Assembly: GCF_004343305.1 (NCBI RefSeq)
Contig: NZ_SMAF01000013.1
Location: forward strand, 17,338-81,337
Length of the DNA: 64,000 nucleotides
Reading direction: 5' to 3'
Source of the DNA: Pseudofulvimonas gallinarii
Lineage (GTDB): Bacteria; Pseudomonadota; Gammaproteobacteria; Xanthomonadales; UBA2363
Positions within the stretch are counted from its first letter, which is position 1. Each line of letters opens with the position of its first letter. Positions 47,401 to 57,253 of the stretch are shown here, piece by piece. The notes under the pieces are model-generated. The model did no database searches. It was given only the letters and a program-made list of their open reading frames with translations, and was not told the DNA's origin. A program made the translations under genes and the position numbers.

Positions 47401-48233
47401 CGGGGCCGGATGGCGCCCAACCCGGCGATCCGATGCGCTTCCGCTACATCCGTCTCCAGCATCCGGGACCGGATCCGGTTGCCCTGGACCTTGGCCTGAT
47501 CCAGGTGTTCGGCGACGTGCACCGCGACCCGCCTGTCTATCCAGCGGCGGTGTGCGACCCGACCCAGGGCGACGGCCTGTTCTACGCCAAGGTCTGGGAT
47601 CCGGTGATTTCCCGCTTCCGCCAGATCGAGGTGCGCGGCTACATGCTGTGGACGGGCCGCGACACTGGCGGCGATCCGGTCTGGACGGAAGACAGCACCT
47701 TCCTGACCCGATGCACGAACCATGCTCCCCTGGCAACGTGGAATGTCTGGGGTCTGGAAACCCTGGGCGGCAGCGGCTCGCACAGCTGGAACCTCAGCGA
47801 GGCTACCACCGACATCATCGGCACTGACACCAGTTTCGAAAGCTCGCTGCGCGCGGGTGCCGAGTTCGAACTGACCACGGGCCTGCCATTCGCGTCGATC
47901 ACCACCGGCGGCGCCTATGAATACACCAGCGGTGTCACGGAGGAACACTCCTCGACGACCTTCTGGACCTCGGAGCTGGAGATGGGCGGCGCCATGGCCG
48001 GCTTCACCGACCAGAGCCTGGCTGGGGCGTGCGCCTACAACGTCCGACCCTATGCGTTCAAGCTGACCGAGCGGTCCAACACCGGCTATGAGCACACGCT
48101 CTACGTCGTGGACTACACGGTGACGGACGATTACCCGACCGCCTGGACCCGACGCAACCTGCCGCCACGCTGTGGAAAGATCCCCGTTGCCGACAGGATC
48201 TTTGATGGCCACTTCGAGCGCGGCGAAGGCTGA
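44454..48233 (+). CDS. Large multidomain secreted protein: FG-GAP-like, PKD, discoidin
   Basis: A 1259-residue protein. A long N-region and hydrophobic stretch (LATLFAGFLCPVLAAAG) suggest a signal peptide. Aspartate-rich FG-GAP/VCBS-like motifs recur: DLNGDGTDE (about 145), VGNVDHDPKAEIV, DDMNRDGIPEIM and GADLDGDSV. A PKD domain lies near 480-530 (WTFGDGNSS...NPVHTF). Residues about 868-1015 form an F5/8-type C (discoidin) domain (NIALFRPVSSNASF to LIQVFGD). Two Ser/Thr/Gly-rich beta segments, about 707-819 and 1107-1222, have alternating polar and small residues reminiscent of pore-forming strands; this last reading is speculation. The protein ends VADRIFDGHFERGEG, a tail like that of the upstream secreted protein. 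ATG 44454 has GGGGA upstream; the frame also opens at 44394. Function unknown; adhesion or carbohydrate binding is plausible. Confidence 0.75.
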   Translation: MTIRQLSIRTPVRPAQPRNGQTPQRTRPELARKLATLFAGFLCPVLAAAGLQDPAKSLPPFAPSADIPCDGTPFGYQLTLGRDAEMVTLVPYNQGAANGDLGRLREWALERPPGNNDAPPFPVMDTIWTVPHFAGTDLMHALRTDLNGDGTDEVWVAAGWPAGSNHSMVRIGQFQRTSPDSNQIDLAFANELGTFSGGQTQFSNQFEFATGNVLGHDDGIRDLVMMTRMRNNNHVRISVAPGRADGGLEPGGWRVWTFVPPTSQVGQVGIAVGDFLLKGRDQIVLVTETDHGGNGLNRKLNYHFLQAQDGSPDLEVQTFTTPVSNIFGHSNGDDTISNTGIRKMTVDAGDVAGSAAAELVIHMEYLPQGSDGNVVGQRVHHFRYVRNANGDITGIEMARPAGAPAHVDYDYSHIVRTQHSTWGDWAVAVGNVDHDPKAEIVFTHDVVRQDTHFLDTSVYKVDYQLTAAFRYWRSGRSVRFTDISVGGGPGPFPYYGGSRWTFGDGNSSDDINPVHTFQSNGARTVRLNIQQDWNGTNSYSYKELTINIDADANEGGGELDPEQLLFQIQRDPVYRATYARDENNSSRFNHVHVSVDDMNRDGIPEIMSVASYDQTSFSPSGMVHSIWNLQNDNSLGLVLQGEHRFEYASGTYSNSGVHKVFALGADLDGDSVFAEVGTDCRRVEETQARNLIWIPPHFERLQDGASRSASIGRTTGGGSSVESRYGTFTSHDVSAYVGINLGVEPLGLGANIKATAGYNVQAAHGAMVGSENAHALSQAHSQEQGDGLLVTETNRFNCYLYDVRQANAGVDPDSMLRICERIVMNGATGSISASDPGHWDRHLPLEWAQVNNGNPPPSWTPLNRDWANIALFRPVSSNASFLPGAGAENATDGHFSTPVKSTTRVQPYVEIDLGGVHDVTNIRVFPANGELAAGLRGFRVYASTTPMPANGIPSGPDVRVFQPENVMEMVYDRWNIWTRHHTAGPDGAQPGDPMRFRYIRLQHPGPDPVALDLGLIQVFGDVHRDPPVYPAAVCDPTQGDGLFYAKVWDPVISRFRQIEVRGYMLWTGRDTGGDPVWTEDSTFLTRCTNHAPLATWNVWGLETLGGSGSHSWNLSEATTDIIGTDTSFESSLRAGAEFELTTGLPFASITTGGAYEYTSGVTEEHSSTTFWTSELEMGGAMAGFTDQSLAGACAYNVRPYAFKLTERSNTGYEHTLYVVDYTVTDDYPTAWTRRNLPPRCGKIPVADRIFDGHFERGEG

Positions 48234-48247
48234 CCCTCCCATGCCAG

Positions 48248-48288
48248 GACCGGCGGCTGCGGCACGGCCCAGCCGCCGGTCTACTTTT
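48248..48288 (+). terminator. Terminator of the large secreted protein gene
   Basis: A perfect 12-bp stem GACCGGCGGCTG (48248-48259) with CAGCCGCCGGTC (48270-48281), then TACTTTT, 15 bases after the stop codon. Confidence 0.8.
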
Positions 48289-48354
48289 CAACCCGGCACG
48301 ATCGCATCCGTATCCGGATAAAGCATCCACGATGGTGGCCAATGCCCGACCGGC

Positions 48355-50394
<2,040 letters not shown>

Positions 50395-50467
50395 TGCCGG
50401 GATTTTCCTACACATGGGACGGCAACATGCCGACGACGCCTGAACAGCGGTGACGGACCATGACCGC

Positions 50468-51034
50468 ATGGACACGACACCGCACGCCCCGCTTTCCCAA
50501 CCGCCCCGCCAGCGCGGCCTCAGCCTGGTGGAAATGGTCACGACCCTGGCTGTTGCAGCCATCCTCGCCGGCGCCAGCATTCCCGGCTTCCGCGACATGC
50601 AGGCGAACTCGCGGATGCGCTCGGCCAGCCACAGCCTGATTGCCGCTTTCCAGCACGCACGGATGCGCGCCGTATCGGAGGTCACCCAGGTCATCGTCTG
50701 TCCCAGCCTCGACGGCCGCCGCTGCAGCGGGGGACTGGACTGGCAGTACGGCTGGCTGGTCTACGACGACCACAACCGCAACCGGACGCTGGATCCGGGC
50801 GAGCGCGTCACCGCCGGCCACGGCCCACTGCCCGCCGGCGTGATGGGCCGTGCCACGGTGGGGCGACCCCTGATGGTCTACCGAAGCGATGGCAGCGCCT
50901 TCGGCAATCCGATCACGGTCACGCTGTGTGACGGACGTGGCTGGCGACAGGGCCGCGCGATCATCGTCAACCAGGGCGGCCGCGCCCGTACCGGCCCGGC
51001 GGAAGCCAGCCGATGCCCCACGGCGACCGGATAG
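50468..51034 (+). CDS. GspH/FimT family pseudopilin
   Basis: A 188-residue type IV pilin-like protein. The prepilin cleavage site and hydrophobic helix are clear: [21 protein letters not shown] with Glu at +5. The C-terminal domain has two Cys (VCPSL, RCSGG) and a further pair near the end ([15 protein letters not shown]), as in FimT/FimU minor pilins. It would be a minor pilin for type IV pili or a type II secretion pseudopilin; no other pil or gsp genes are nearby. A GTG at 50450 is an alternative start. Confidence 0.85.
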   Translation: MDTTPHAPLSQPPRQRGLSLVEMVTTLAVAAILAGASIPGFRDMQANSRMRSASHSLIAAFQHARMRAVSEVTQVIVCPSLDGRRCSGGLDWQYGWLVYDDHNRNRTLDPGERVTAGHGPLPAGVMGRATVGRPLMVYRSDGSAFGNPITVTLCDGRGWRQGRAIIVNQGGRARTGPAEASRCPTATG

Positions 51035-51184
51035 CGCCCCGACCGGCCGTGTTCGAGACGGCGGGCTTGCCCGCACCCGCCACCCCGCGCCCGCCGGCCT
51101 GGCCGGCCGACGGGCCTTCCTCCGGTTTGACACTTCGGCAAGCGGGCCGGGACAATCGACCGCTTGCCACTTTCCTCCTGCCGT

Positions 51185-51877
51185 GTGCGCCCGACCTGCC
51201 TGATCGTCATTCCAGCCCTCAACGAGTCCGCGACCATCGCGGAGGTGGTGGCATGCACGCGGGCGGCGATCGATTGCCCGATCCTGGTGGTATCCGACGC
51301 CTCGAAAGACGACACCGCCGATCGCGCACGCGCCGCCGGCGCCGAAGTCCTGGTGCTGCCGACGCGACTGGGCGCGTGGGGTGCGATCCAGACCGGGCTG
51401 CGCTGGGCCTGGCGGCAGGGCTACACGCAGGTGCTGACGCTGGATGCCGACGGCCAGCATCCGCCGGAAGCCCTGCCCCGGTTGCGTGAACGCCTGGCTG
51501 TTTCCGACGTGGTCATCGGCACCTGCCCGCAACGCCTGAGCCTGGCCAAGCGCATCGCCTGGGCCTATTTCCGGATGCTGACGCGCCTGCGCGTGATCGA
51601 CGTCACCTCCGGGCTGCGCGCCTACGGCGAGTCGGCCATCTCGCTGCTGGCCCGGCCGGAAGCCAGCCTGCTGGATTACCAGGACATCGGCGTGCTGCTG
51701 CTGCTCTCCGGACAGGGCCTCAGGCTGGAGGAACTGCCGGTCGCGATGCAGCCGCGCCAGTGCGGACGGTCGCGCGTGTTCTCCAACTGGTTCCAGGTCA
51801 GCCGATACATGATCCACACCACCGTGCTGTGCCTGGCACGCATCAAGCGCCGCCTGCCGGCCGGAGCGCCGTCATGA
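51185..51877 (+). CDS. Glycosyltransferase family 2
   Basis: A GT-A fold glycosyltransferase of about 230 residues. LIVIPALNESATIAEVV, VVSDASKDDTADRARAAGA and the DxD-type LDADGQHPPEAL are visible; FRMLTRLRVIDVTSGLRAYG matches enzymes of the DPM1/polyprenyl-phosphate sugar type. GTG 51185 starts directly before the fold; TTG 51164 is also in frame and neither has a good ribosome-binding site. Coupled to the DUF2304 gene by an ATGA overlap. Confidence 0.88.
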   Translation: MRPTCLIVIPALNESATIAEVVACTRAAIDCPILVVSDASKDDTADRARAAGAEVLVLPTRLGAWGAIQTGLRWAWRQGYTQVLTLDADGQHPPEALPRLRERLAVSDVVIGTCPQRLSLAKRIAWAYFRMLTRLRVIDVTSGLRAYGESAISLLARPEASLLDYQDIGVLLLLSGQGLRLEELPVAMQPRQCGRSRVFSNWFQVSRYMIHTTVLCLARIKRRLPAGAPS

Positions 51878-52263
51878 CGCTGTCGATCCTCAGCCTCGTC
51901 GTCGGGTTGAGCCTGGCCGGGACCATCCTGTTCCTGGTCCGGCGCGACCACCTGCACGGGCCCTACGCGCTCGGCTGGCTGCTGCTGGCCGTGCTCATCA
52001 TCATCGTCGCGATCGTTCCGGCCAGCATCGACTGGGTCGGACAGGCGGTCGGCATCTATTACCCGCCCATCCTGCTGTGCCTGCTGGCGATCGCGGCGCT
52101 GCTGATCAAGAGCCTGGTCTCCGACCTGGAGCGTTCACGACAGGAGCGCACCGTGCGCCGGTTGAGCCAGAAGCTGGCCATCCTTGAACAGGAACTGGCC
52201 GAACTTCGCTCGCGCCAGGGATTGCCCCCGGTCCGCCGCGACCATGACAGCGACGGCGGCTGA
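51874..52263 (+). CDS. DUF2304 membrane protein
   Basis: A 129-residue protein with three hydrophobic segments and a charged C-terminal coiled coil (SDLERSRQERTVRRLSQKLAILEQELAELRSRQG). DUF2304 proteins are regularly encoded next to GT2 enzymes and are thought to help polyprenyl-linked sugar transfer, though this is not proven. Overlaps both neighbours (4 nt and 20 nt). Confidence 0.85.
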   Translation: MTLSILSLVVGLSLAGTILFLVRRDHLHGPYALGWLLLAVLIIIVAIVPASIDWVGQAVGIYYPPILLCLLAIAALLIKSLVSDLERSRQERTVRRLSQKLAILEQELAELRSRQGLPPVRRDHDSDGG

Positions 52264-53410
52264 GCGCGGCGATCCGCTGCGCGTCCTGCATCTGGGCAAG
52301 TTCCTGCCGCCCTGCCCCGGCGGCATCGAGCGTTTCCTCGGCGAACTCATGCCTGCACTGCGCCTGCACGGCGTCGCCAGTGCCGCACTGGTCCATGCCG
52401 AGCCGGGATACACCGGACCGATGCTGCGACGCCAGGGCCGCTCGCCGGCACTGCGCACACCGGTCCTGGCCACCCCGGCGTTCACGCCGGTCAGCCCCTC
52501 GTGGCCGATGCGCCTGCAAGGCATGACCGGGCGCTGGAAACCGGACCTGTTGCACCTGCACCTGCCGAACCCGTCCGCGTTCTGGGCCCTGATGCTGCCG
52601 TCGGCGCGCAGGCTGCCCTGGATCGTGCACTGGCACGCCGACGTTCCCGTGGACGCGTTGGACTGGCGCCTGCGCGCCCTATACCGGATCTATCGCCCGC
52701 TGGAAACGGCGGTGCTCCGCCGCGCCCGTACGATCATCGCCAGCAGCCACGCCTATGCGGCGTCAAGCCAGCCGCTGCGGCGCTGGCAGGACAAGGTGGT
52801 CGTGCATCCGCTGGGCCTGCCGGATCGGGCCACGGCGTTGAAAGAATCAGCACTTTGGCCCGACGGAACCCGCCTGCGCCTGCTGTTCGTCGGCCGTTTC
52901 AGTTACTACAAGGGCATCGAGCACCTCGTCGACGCCATGGCACGGGTTCCCGACGACGTGCGGCTGGTCCTTGTCGGCGACGGCGAACGCCGCGGCGCCA
53001 TCGAGCAGCGGATCAGCGAACGCGCGCTCGCCGGCCGCGTCCAGTGCGTCGGCCATCTCGACGACGCCGCGCTGGACCGTGCCGTCGCCAGTGCCGACCT
53101 GCTCTGCCTGCCGTCGATCGAACGCAGCGAAGCCTTCGGCCTGGTGCTGCTGGAAGCGATGCGCGCCGGTACCGCCTGCCTGGCGACCGCGGTCAAGGGC
53201 AGCGGCATGGCCGAGGTCGTCGGCGACCAGGCCGGTGTGATCGTGCCGCCCGGGGATCCGGCGGCACTGGCCGAAGCCATCACGCAACTCGCGCAGGATC
53301 GCGCGCGTCTGGCGGCGATGGCGGCGGCAGGACGGCAGCGTTTCGTCACCCGCTTCGGTATCGATGCGGTCGCCAGCGCCCTGTCGGCGACCTACCGCGC
53401 CGCACTGTGA
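52244..53410 (+). CDS. Glycosyltransferase family 4
   Basis: A 388-residue GT-B enzyme. N-terminal acceptor domain: VLHLGKFLPPCPGGIERFLGEL. C-terminal nucleotide-sugar domain: LLFVGRFSYYKGIEHLVDAM, LVGDGERR, and the E-x7-E motif in SIERSEAFGLVLLEAM. It probably adds a sugar to a lipid-linked oligosaccharide or surface polysaccharide. Last gene of the GT2-DUF2304-GT4 set. Confidence 0.92.
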   Translation: MTATAAERGDPLRVLHLGKFLPPCPGGIERFLGELMPALRLHGVASAALVHAEPGYTGPMLRRQGRSPALRTPVLATPAFTPVSPSWPMRLQGMTGRWKPDLLHLHLPNPSAFWALMLPSARRLPWIVHWHADVPVDALDWRLRALYRIYRPLETAVLRRARTIIASSHAYAASSQPLRRWQDKVVVHPLGLPDRATALKESALWPDGTRLRLLFVGRFSYYKGIEHLVDAMARVPDDVRLVLVGDGERRGAIEQRISERALAGRVQCVGHLDDAALDRAVASADLLCLPSIERSEAFGLVLLEAMRAGTACLATAVKGSGMAEVVGDQAGVIVPPGDPAALAEAITQLAQDRARLAAMAAAGRQRFVTRFGIDAVASALSATYRAAL

Positions 53411-53828
53411 AAAGCAGTACCTGACGCGTCCTCCGATCGCCCCGTCTTGGGCCAGCCCTGACCTGGGCTTGTTCCGGGCCCGGCTCGCGCTCGCGTGCCC
53501 CGGACGGCAACCGCCAGGGCGATAACGGCGATAACGGCGAAGCCGGCTTCGCCAGCATCATGGGCCGTCGGCCCCACGCCCTCGGCCCCGCCGCGTCCAG
53601 ACCCGGGCCGTCGCACTGCCCAAGCTGGCGAGGACACGACCGCGACAGCGGGATGCCGGCGTGGCGACCGTGCGAACACGCGAGGCACTGCGGCCGGAAG
53701 CGGCCACAGGTCGGCATTCCATCGCCGCCACCACGACACTCCACACCGCGTAGGGGGATGGCCGCGACCACGGTCGACAAGGACCCATCGAGCATGCGGA
53801 CGACTTCCCGGCCGTCCGCCGAAGAAGA
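53411..53828. other. Convergent intergenic region without a recognised gene
   Basis: About 418 bases between the ends of the GT4 gene and the minus-strand membrane protein gene. No domain-bearing frame and no clear terminator was seen. It contains a small direct repeat (GCGATAACG twice, near 53519-53537). Confidence 0.4.
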
Positions 53829-55238
53829 TCAGGCTGCGCCGGTTCCAACCATCCGTGGAGCCGCCTGGCGACGACGCATCAACAGCACCATGAAGCTGAC
53901 CGCCAGCGGCGCGATATGCAGCACCAGCCGGTTGATCGCGGTGAAGCTCTCCGCCCATCGACCGGCTTGCGTGCACAGGAACAGCACCAGCAGCAGACCC
54001 AGTCCACCGGCCAGCAGCAGCCCGACGCCCACCATGGAGGGATTCGCCAGCATGGCGCGTCGACGCCAGATCACCACCAGCGGCAACAGGTACCACAGCA
54101 GATGCCAGTTGTATTGCGTGAACAGGCCTGCGCCGGTGGCGGTCAGGACATTGTTGACGCTGCCGCCCTGGCCGAGCGAGAACAGTTCGATGGTCTGGCG
54201 CAGCCACGGCAGCTGCCACCACCACGACACCCCGAGCAGCACGGCCACCCAGGCCAGCACGGTTCCCGTGCGCAGGACCAGGCGCCGGCCACGCAGGCCG
54301 AACCACAGCATCAGCGCCAGCACGCCTGCGGTCCAGACCATGCCTTCCAGCTTGATCGCCGGCAGCAGCGCGGCCAGCAGGATCGCGAGCAGCAGCTGCC
54401 GGCGGTTGCCTTCCTCGCGCCAGCGCAGCGTGGCAAGAACGGCAAAGGCGAACAGCGTGGCCACCCAGAGGTCGGCGTAGCCGGGCAGCGCCGCATGGAC
54501 ATTCGCCAGCGGCAGCGACGCCAGCACGTAGGCACCGGCAACCGCGGTCAGGGGCGGTACCGACAGCGCCCGCCACTGGCCGTAGCAGCCGGCCAGCAGG
54601 GCCAGCCACAACGTCGGCCAGACCAGGTTGATGACCGGCTCGTGCCAGCCACCCGCCGACGAACCCATCCAAACCTGCAGCCAGCTCAGCAGTTCGGGGT
54701 AGTCATGCGCCAGCGACGTGCGGACGCTGCCATCTGCGACGTCCAGCCAGCGCGGGCCGTCCACGAACGGCAAGGCTTCGGCACCGAGCAGCCAGGCCTT
54801 GGCCTTGGCGCTCCACGCCAGCCACGCGTCCCATCCGAACAGCGGACGCAGCCAGGCTTCCTGGTAGAGCCAGGTCGCACGCACGGCGATCAGCAACAGG
54901 AGCACGGCCATGACCGGCAAGGCCCAGCGCGCCGGAACGAGGTCGTCGATGACCGCACGCCCAGGCCGTGCCACGGTTTCCGGCACCCGCGCCAACCCGA
55001 TCACCAGCAACAGGACCGGCAACAGCAGGACCGGCCACCACCACAGCCCCTCGGGCAGGTTGCGCCATCCGAAAGCGCCCGGAAAGGCGACGACCGCCGC
55101 ACAGGCCAGAAGGCCCAAGGGCACGGCATGTCCCAGCGTCGCCAGCCAGGCCGAGGGCGAACGCGGCCGCCCCGAAAACACCCGCATGACGAGCACGCCG
55201 GTCGACAACGCCAGCAGCCAGGCCAGGATCACACTCAT
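53829..55238 (-). CDS. Polytopic membrane protein, glycosyltransferase C-like, unknown
   Basis: A 469-residue inner-membrane protein with about twelve hydrophobic segments. The layout (long hydrophobic blocks, loop FGWDAWLAWSAKAKAWLLG with acidic residues after an early helix, HDYPELLSWLQVWMG) resembles GT-C or O-antigen-ligase-type enzymes that use polyprenyl-linked sugars, but no diagnostic motif is certain. The start overlaps the upstream membrane protein gene by 4 nt. It is convergent to the glycosyltransferase set and may serve the same glycan. Confidence 0.6.
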   Translation of the reverse strand: MSVILAWLLALSTGVLVMRVFSGRPRSPSAWLATLGHAVPLGLLACAAVVAFPGAFGWRNLPEGLWWWPVLLLPVLLLVIGLARVPETVARPGRAVIDDLVPARWALPVMAVLLLLIAVRATWLYQEAWLRPLFGWDAWLAWSAKAKAWLLGAEALPFVDGPRWLDVADGSVRTSLAHDYPELLSWLQVWMGSSAGGWHEPVINLVWPTLWLALLAGCYGQWRALSVPPLTAVAGAYVLASLPLANVHAALPGYADLWVATLFAFAVLATLRWREEGNRRQLLLAILLAALLPAIKLEGMVWTAGVLALMLWFGLRGRRLVLRTGTVLAWVAVLLGVSWWWQLPWLRQTIELFSLGQGGSVNNVLTATGAGLFTQYNWHLLWYLLPLVVIWRRRAMLANPSMVGVGLLLAGGLGLLLVLFLCTQAGRWAESFTAINRLVLHIAPLAVSFMVLLMRRRQAAPRMVGTGAA

Positions 55239-56422
55239 CGCCCGGCCCCCAGGAAACGGTACACACGCAACGGCCCCAGGTCGAACAGCTCGACGGCCGG
55301 CAGCTGTTCGCCGCCACCGACCAGCACGCCGTTGGCGGCATCGAAGCTCAGGCGTTGCACGTTGTAGAGCACGAGGATCGCGTCGGCGCGCTGCGCGGCC
55401 GTACCGAGCCCCACCATGTTCACCGGTGCGACATTCATCGGCAGCAGGTGGTAGAGCAGGCGCGCGCGCTGGAAATCCGAGCCGGCATCGACGAACACGC
55501 GCAGGTTGCGGTCTTCCCGGCCAAGCACGCGACGAACCATCTGCGCCGAGTCGTAAAGCACCTGGTCGGGCAGGCGACGCTGTCGCTCTTCCGCCGACAG
55601 GCCCGAATAGATCTCCTGCGTCGAGGCATGGCGGGCATGGAAACCGTGCAACCAGCGCAGGTCCAGCAGCAGCCAGCCGAGGGCGACGATCACCAGCGCC
55701 GGCCTGAGCACGGTCGCACCGCGCCAACCCAGTACAAGGATGCCCAACAGCAGTGCCGCGGCGGCGCACAGCACGACGGGTGCAACCAGTGAGCGTCCCT
55801 TGGGCAGCGCAGAGTCCGGCCCCAGCGCGCTCAGCGACAGCAGCGCCCAGTTGCGGGCGCCGAACCAGTCCTGCATGCGCGCCGCCCAGGCCCCCTGCCA
55901 GGACGGCGACCACAGTTGCGCTTCCACCAGCGTGAACGGCCGGAACGCAGAGGCCGGCGGCACCGACTGCGGCCCCGGATACTGCGCGAACCCCAGCTCC
56001 ACCACTTCCCCCTGCCAGGCACCGATGGCGGACAGGTCGACGGCGCCGACACCCGACACCACGGTCGGGATGGTCACGGTGCGTACGTCGCCAGGCTGCT
56101 CGCGCGTCCGGAAAACCAGCACCAGTTCAAGGTTGCGCGGGAAATCGTCGAAGCGGTAACGCAGGACGGAGAAGTCGTCGGCTCGAATGCCGCGTAGCGG
56201 CCGCACCTGCAGCGCACCCTCATCGACATCCATGGACCGGATGTCCAGGCCTCCCTCGCCCTGCGCCGCCTGCCCGATCACCGGCATGAAGCTGCGCCCC
56301 GCCAGTGTTTCGACCTTCGCCGGCGTGAACGGCGAAGACAGCGGCAAGGGCATCAGCACGGCCAGCACGACCAGCCATGCCATCAGGACCAGCGCGACGT
56401 AGAGCAGCCGGCGCCGTGTCAT
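55235..56422 (-). CDS. Membrane-anchored protein of unknown function
   Basis: A 395-residue protein with one N-terminal membrane helix (LLYVALVLMAWLVVLAVLM), a periplasmic beta-rich domain up to about residue 190, two further hydrophobic segments (VAPVVLCAAAALLLGILVL and the following one) and a soluble C-terminal domain (EEDRNLRVF-like, with LYHLLPMNVAPVNM). Overlaps genes on both sides by 4 nt, so it forms one operon with the polytopic protein and the DUF455 gene. No function can be assigned. Confidence 0.6.
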   Translation of the reverse strand: MTRRRLLYVALVLMAWLVVLAVLMPLPLSSPFTPAKVETLAGRSFMPVIGQAAQGEGGLDIRSMDVDEGALQVRPLRGIRADDFSVLRYRFDDFPRNLELVLVFRTREQPGDVRTVTIPTVVSGVGAVDLSAIGAWQGEVVELGFAQYPGPQSVPPASAFRPFTLVEAQLWSPSWQGAWAARMQDWFGARNWALLSLSALGPDSALPKGRSLVAPVVLCAAAALLLGILVLGWRGATVLRPALVIVALGWLLLDLRWLHGFHARHASTQEIYSGLSAEERQRRLPDQVLYDSAQMVRRVLGREDRNLRVFVDAGSDFQRARLLYHLLPMNVAPVNMVGLGTAAQRADAILVLYNVQRLSFDAANGVLVGGGEQLPAVELFDLGPLRVYRFLGAGR

Positions 56423-57228
56423 GCCGTGGTCATCCTTTCAAGGCCTTCCAGTTCGGCGGTGGAGAATCCGGCGGCGATGCGGGCGTCGCGGTTGAAGGGT
56501 TGCTTCAGCGCCGGGCGCTGGCTGCGCATCAACGCTTCGAAATGCGATTCCGGTTCCAGCCCCTGGCGGGCGCAGCACCAGTGGAACCAGCGCGTGCCGG
56601 CGGCGACATGCGCGACCTCCTCGCGAAGGATCACTTCCAGCACGGCGACGGTTTCGGCATCACCGACGCTGCGCAGGCGTTCGATCATGCCCGGCGTGAC
56701 GTCCAGGCCGCGCGCTTCGAGGACGCGCGGCACCAGCGCCATGCGCAGCAGGCAGTCGCCATCGGTGCGCAGCGCCATTTCCCACAGACCATTGTGGGCA
56801 TCGAAGTCGCCGTACAGGCAGCCGTAGTCGGCCAGCCGGCGCGAGAGCAGGCCGAAGTGGCGCGCCTCGTCGTGGGCGACGCCGATCCAGTCGTCATAGA
56901 ACGCGCGCGGCATGTCGCGGAAGCGGTACACCGCGTCCCAGGCCAGGTCGATGGCGTTGAATTCGATATGTGCGATGGCGTGGATCAACGCCGCGCGTCC
57001 TTCGGCACTGCCCAGGCCGCGCTGCGGCAGCTCCCGCGGCGGCACCAGGCGGGGCCGTTCCGGCCGGCCCGGTTGCGCGATCCGCTGCGGCGGAGTCGTT
57101 ACCGGTTCGACGGAAAGCCGTCCGTCGCGCCAGGCCGCGACAGCGGCCTGCGTCAAGGACAGCTTCTCGGCCGGCTGCGCCGCCATCAGGCAGCGCCACG
57201 CCGCGTCGAACACGGATTCCATCTGCAC
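56419..57228 (-). CDS. DUF455 ferritin-like protein
   Basis: A 269-residue helical protein with the DUF455 iron-binding pattern: HAIAHIEFNAIDLAWDA, GVAHDEARHFGLLSRRL and REEVAHVAAGTRWFHW (E-x2-H pairs of a di-iron four-helix bundle). It is related to MiaE-like tRNA hydroxylases, but its substrate is unknown. Starts 26 nt after purF. Confidence 0.85.
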   Translation of the reverse strand: MQMESVFDAAWRCLMAAQPAEKLSLTQAAVAAWRDGRLSVEPVTTPPQRIAQPGRPERPRLVPPRELPQRGLGSAEGRAALIHAIAHIEFNAIDLAWDAVYRFRDMPRAFYDDWIGVAHDEARHFGLLSRRLADYGCLYGDFDAHNGLWEMALRTDGDCLLRMALVPRVLEARGLDVTPGMIERLRSVGDAETVAVLEVILREEVAHVAAGTRWFHWCCARQGLEPESHFEALMRSQRPALKQPFNRDARIAAGFSTAELEGLERMTTA

Positions 57229-57253
57229 GTCGTCCCCTGTGGAAGTTCGCTGC

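Noticed and set aside
53495..53893. Plus-strand frame after the GT4 gene
   Set aside because: Pro/Arg/Thr-rich shadow, partly antisense to the membrane protein gene; no domain or ribosome-binding site.
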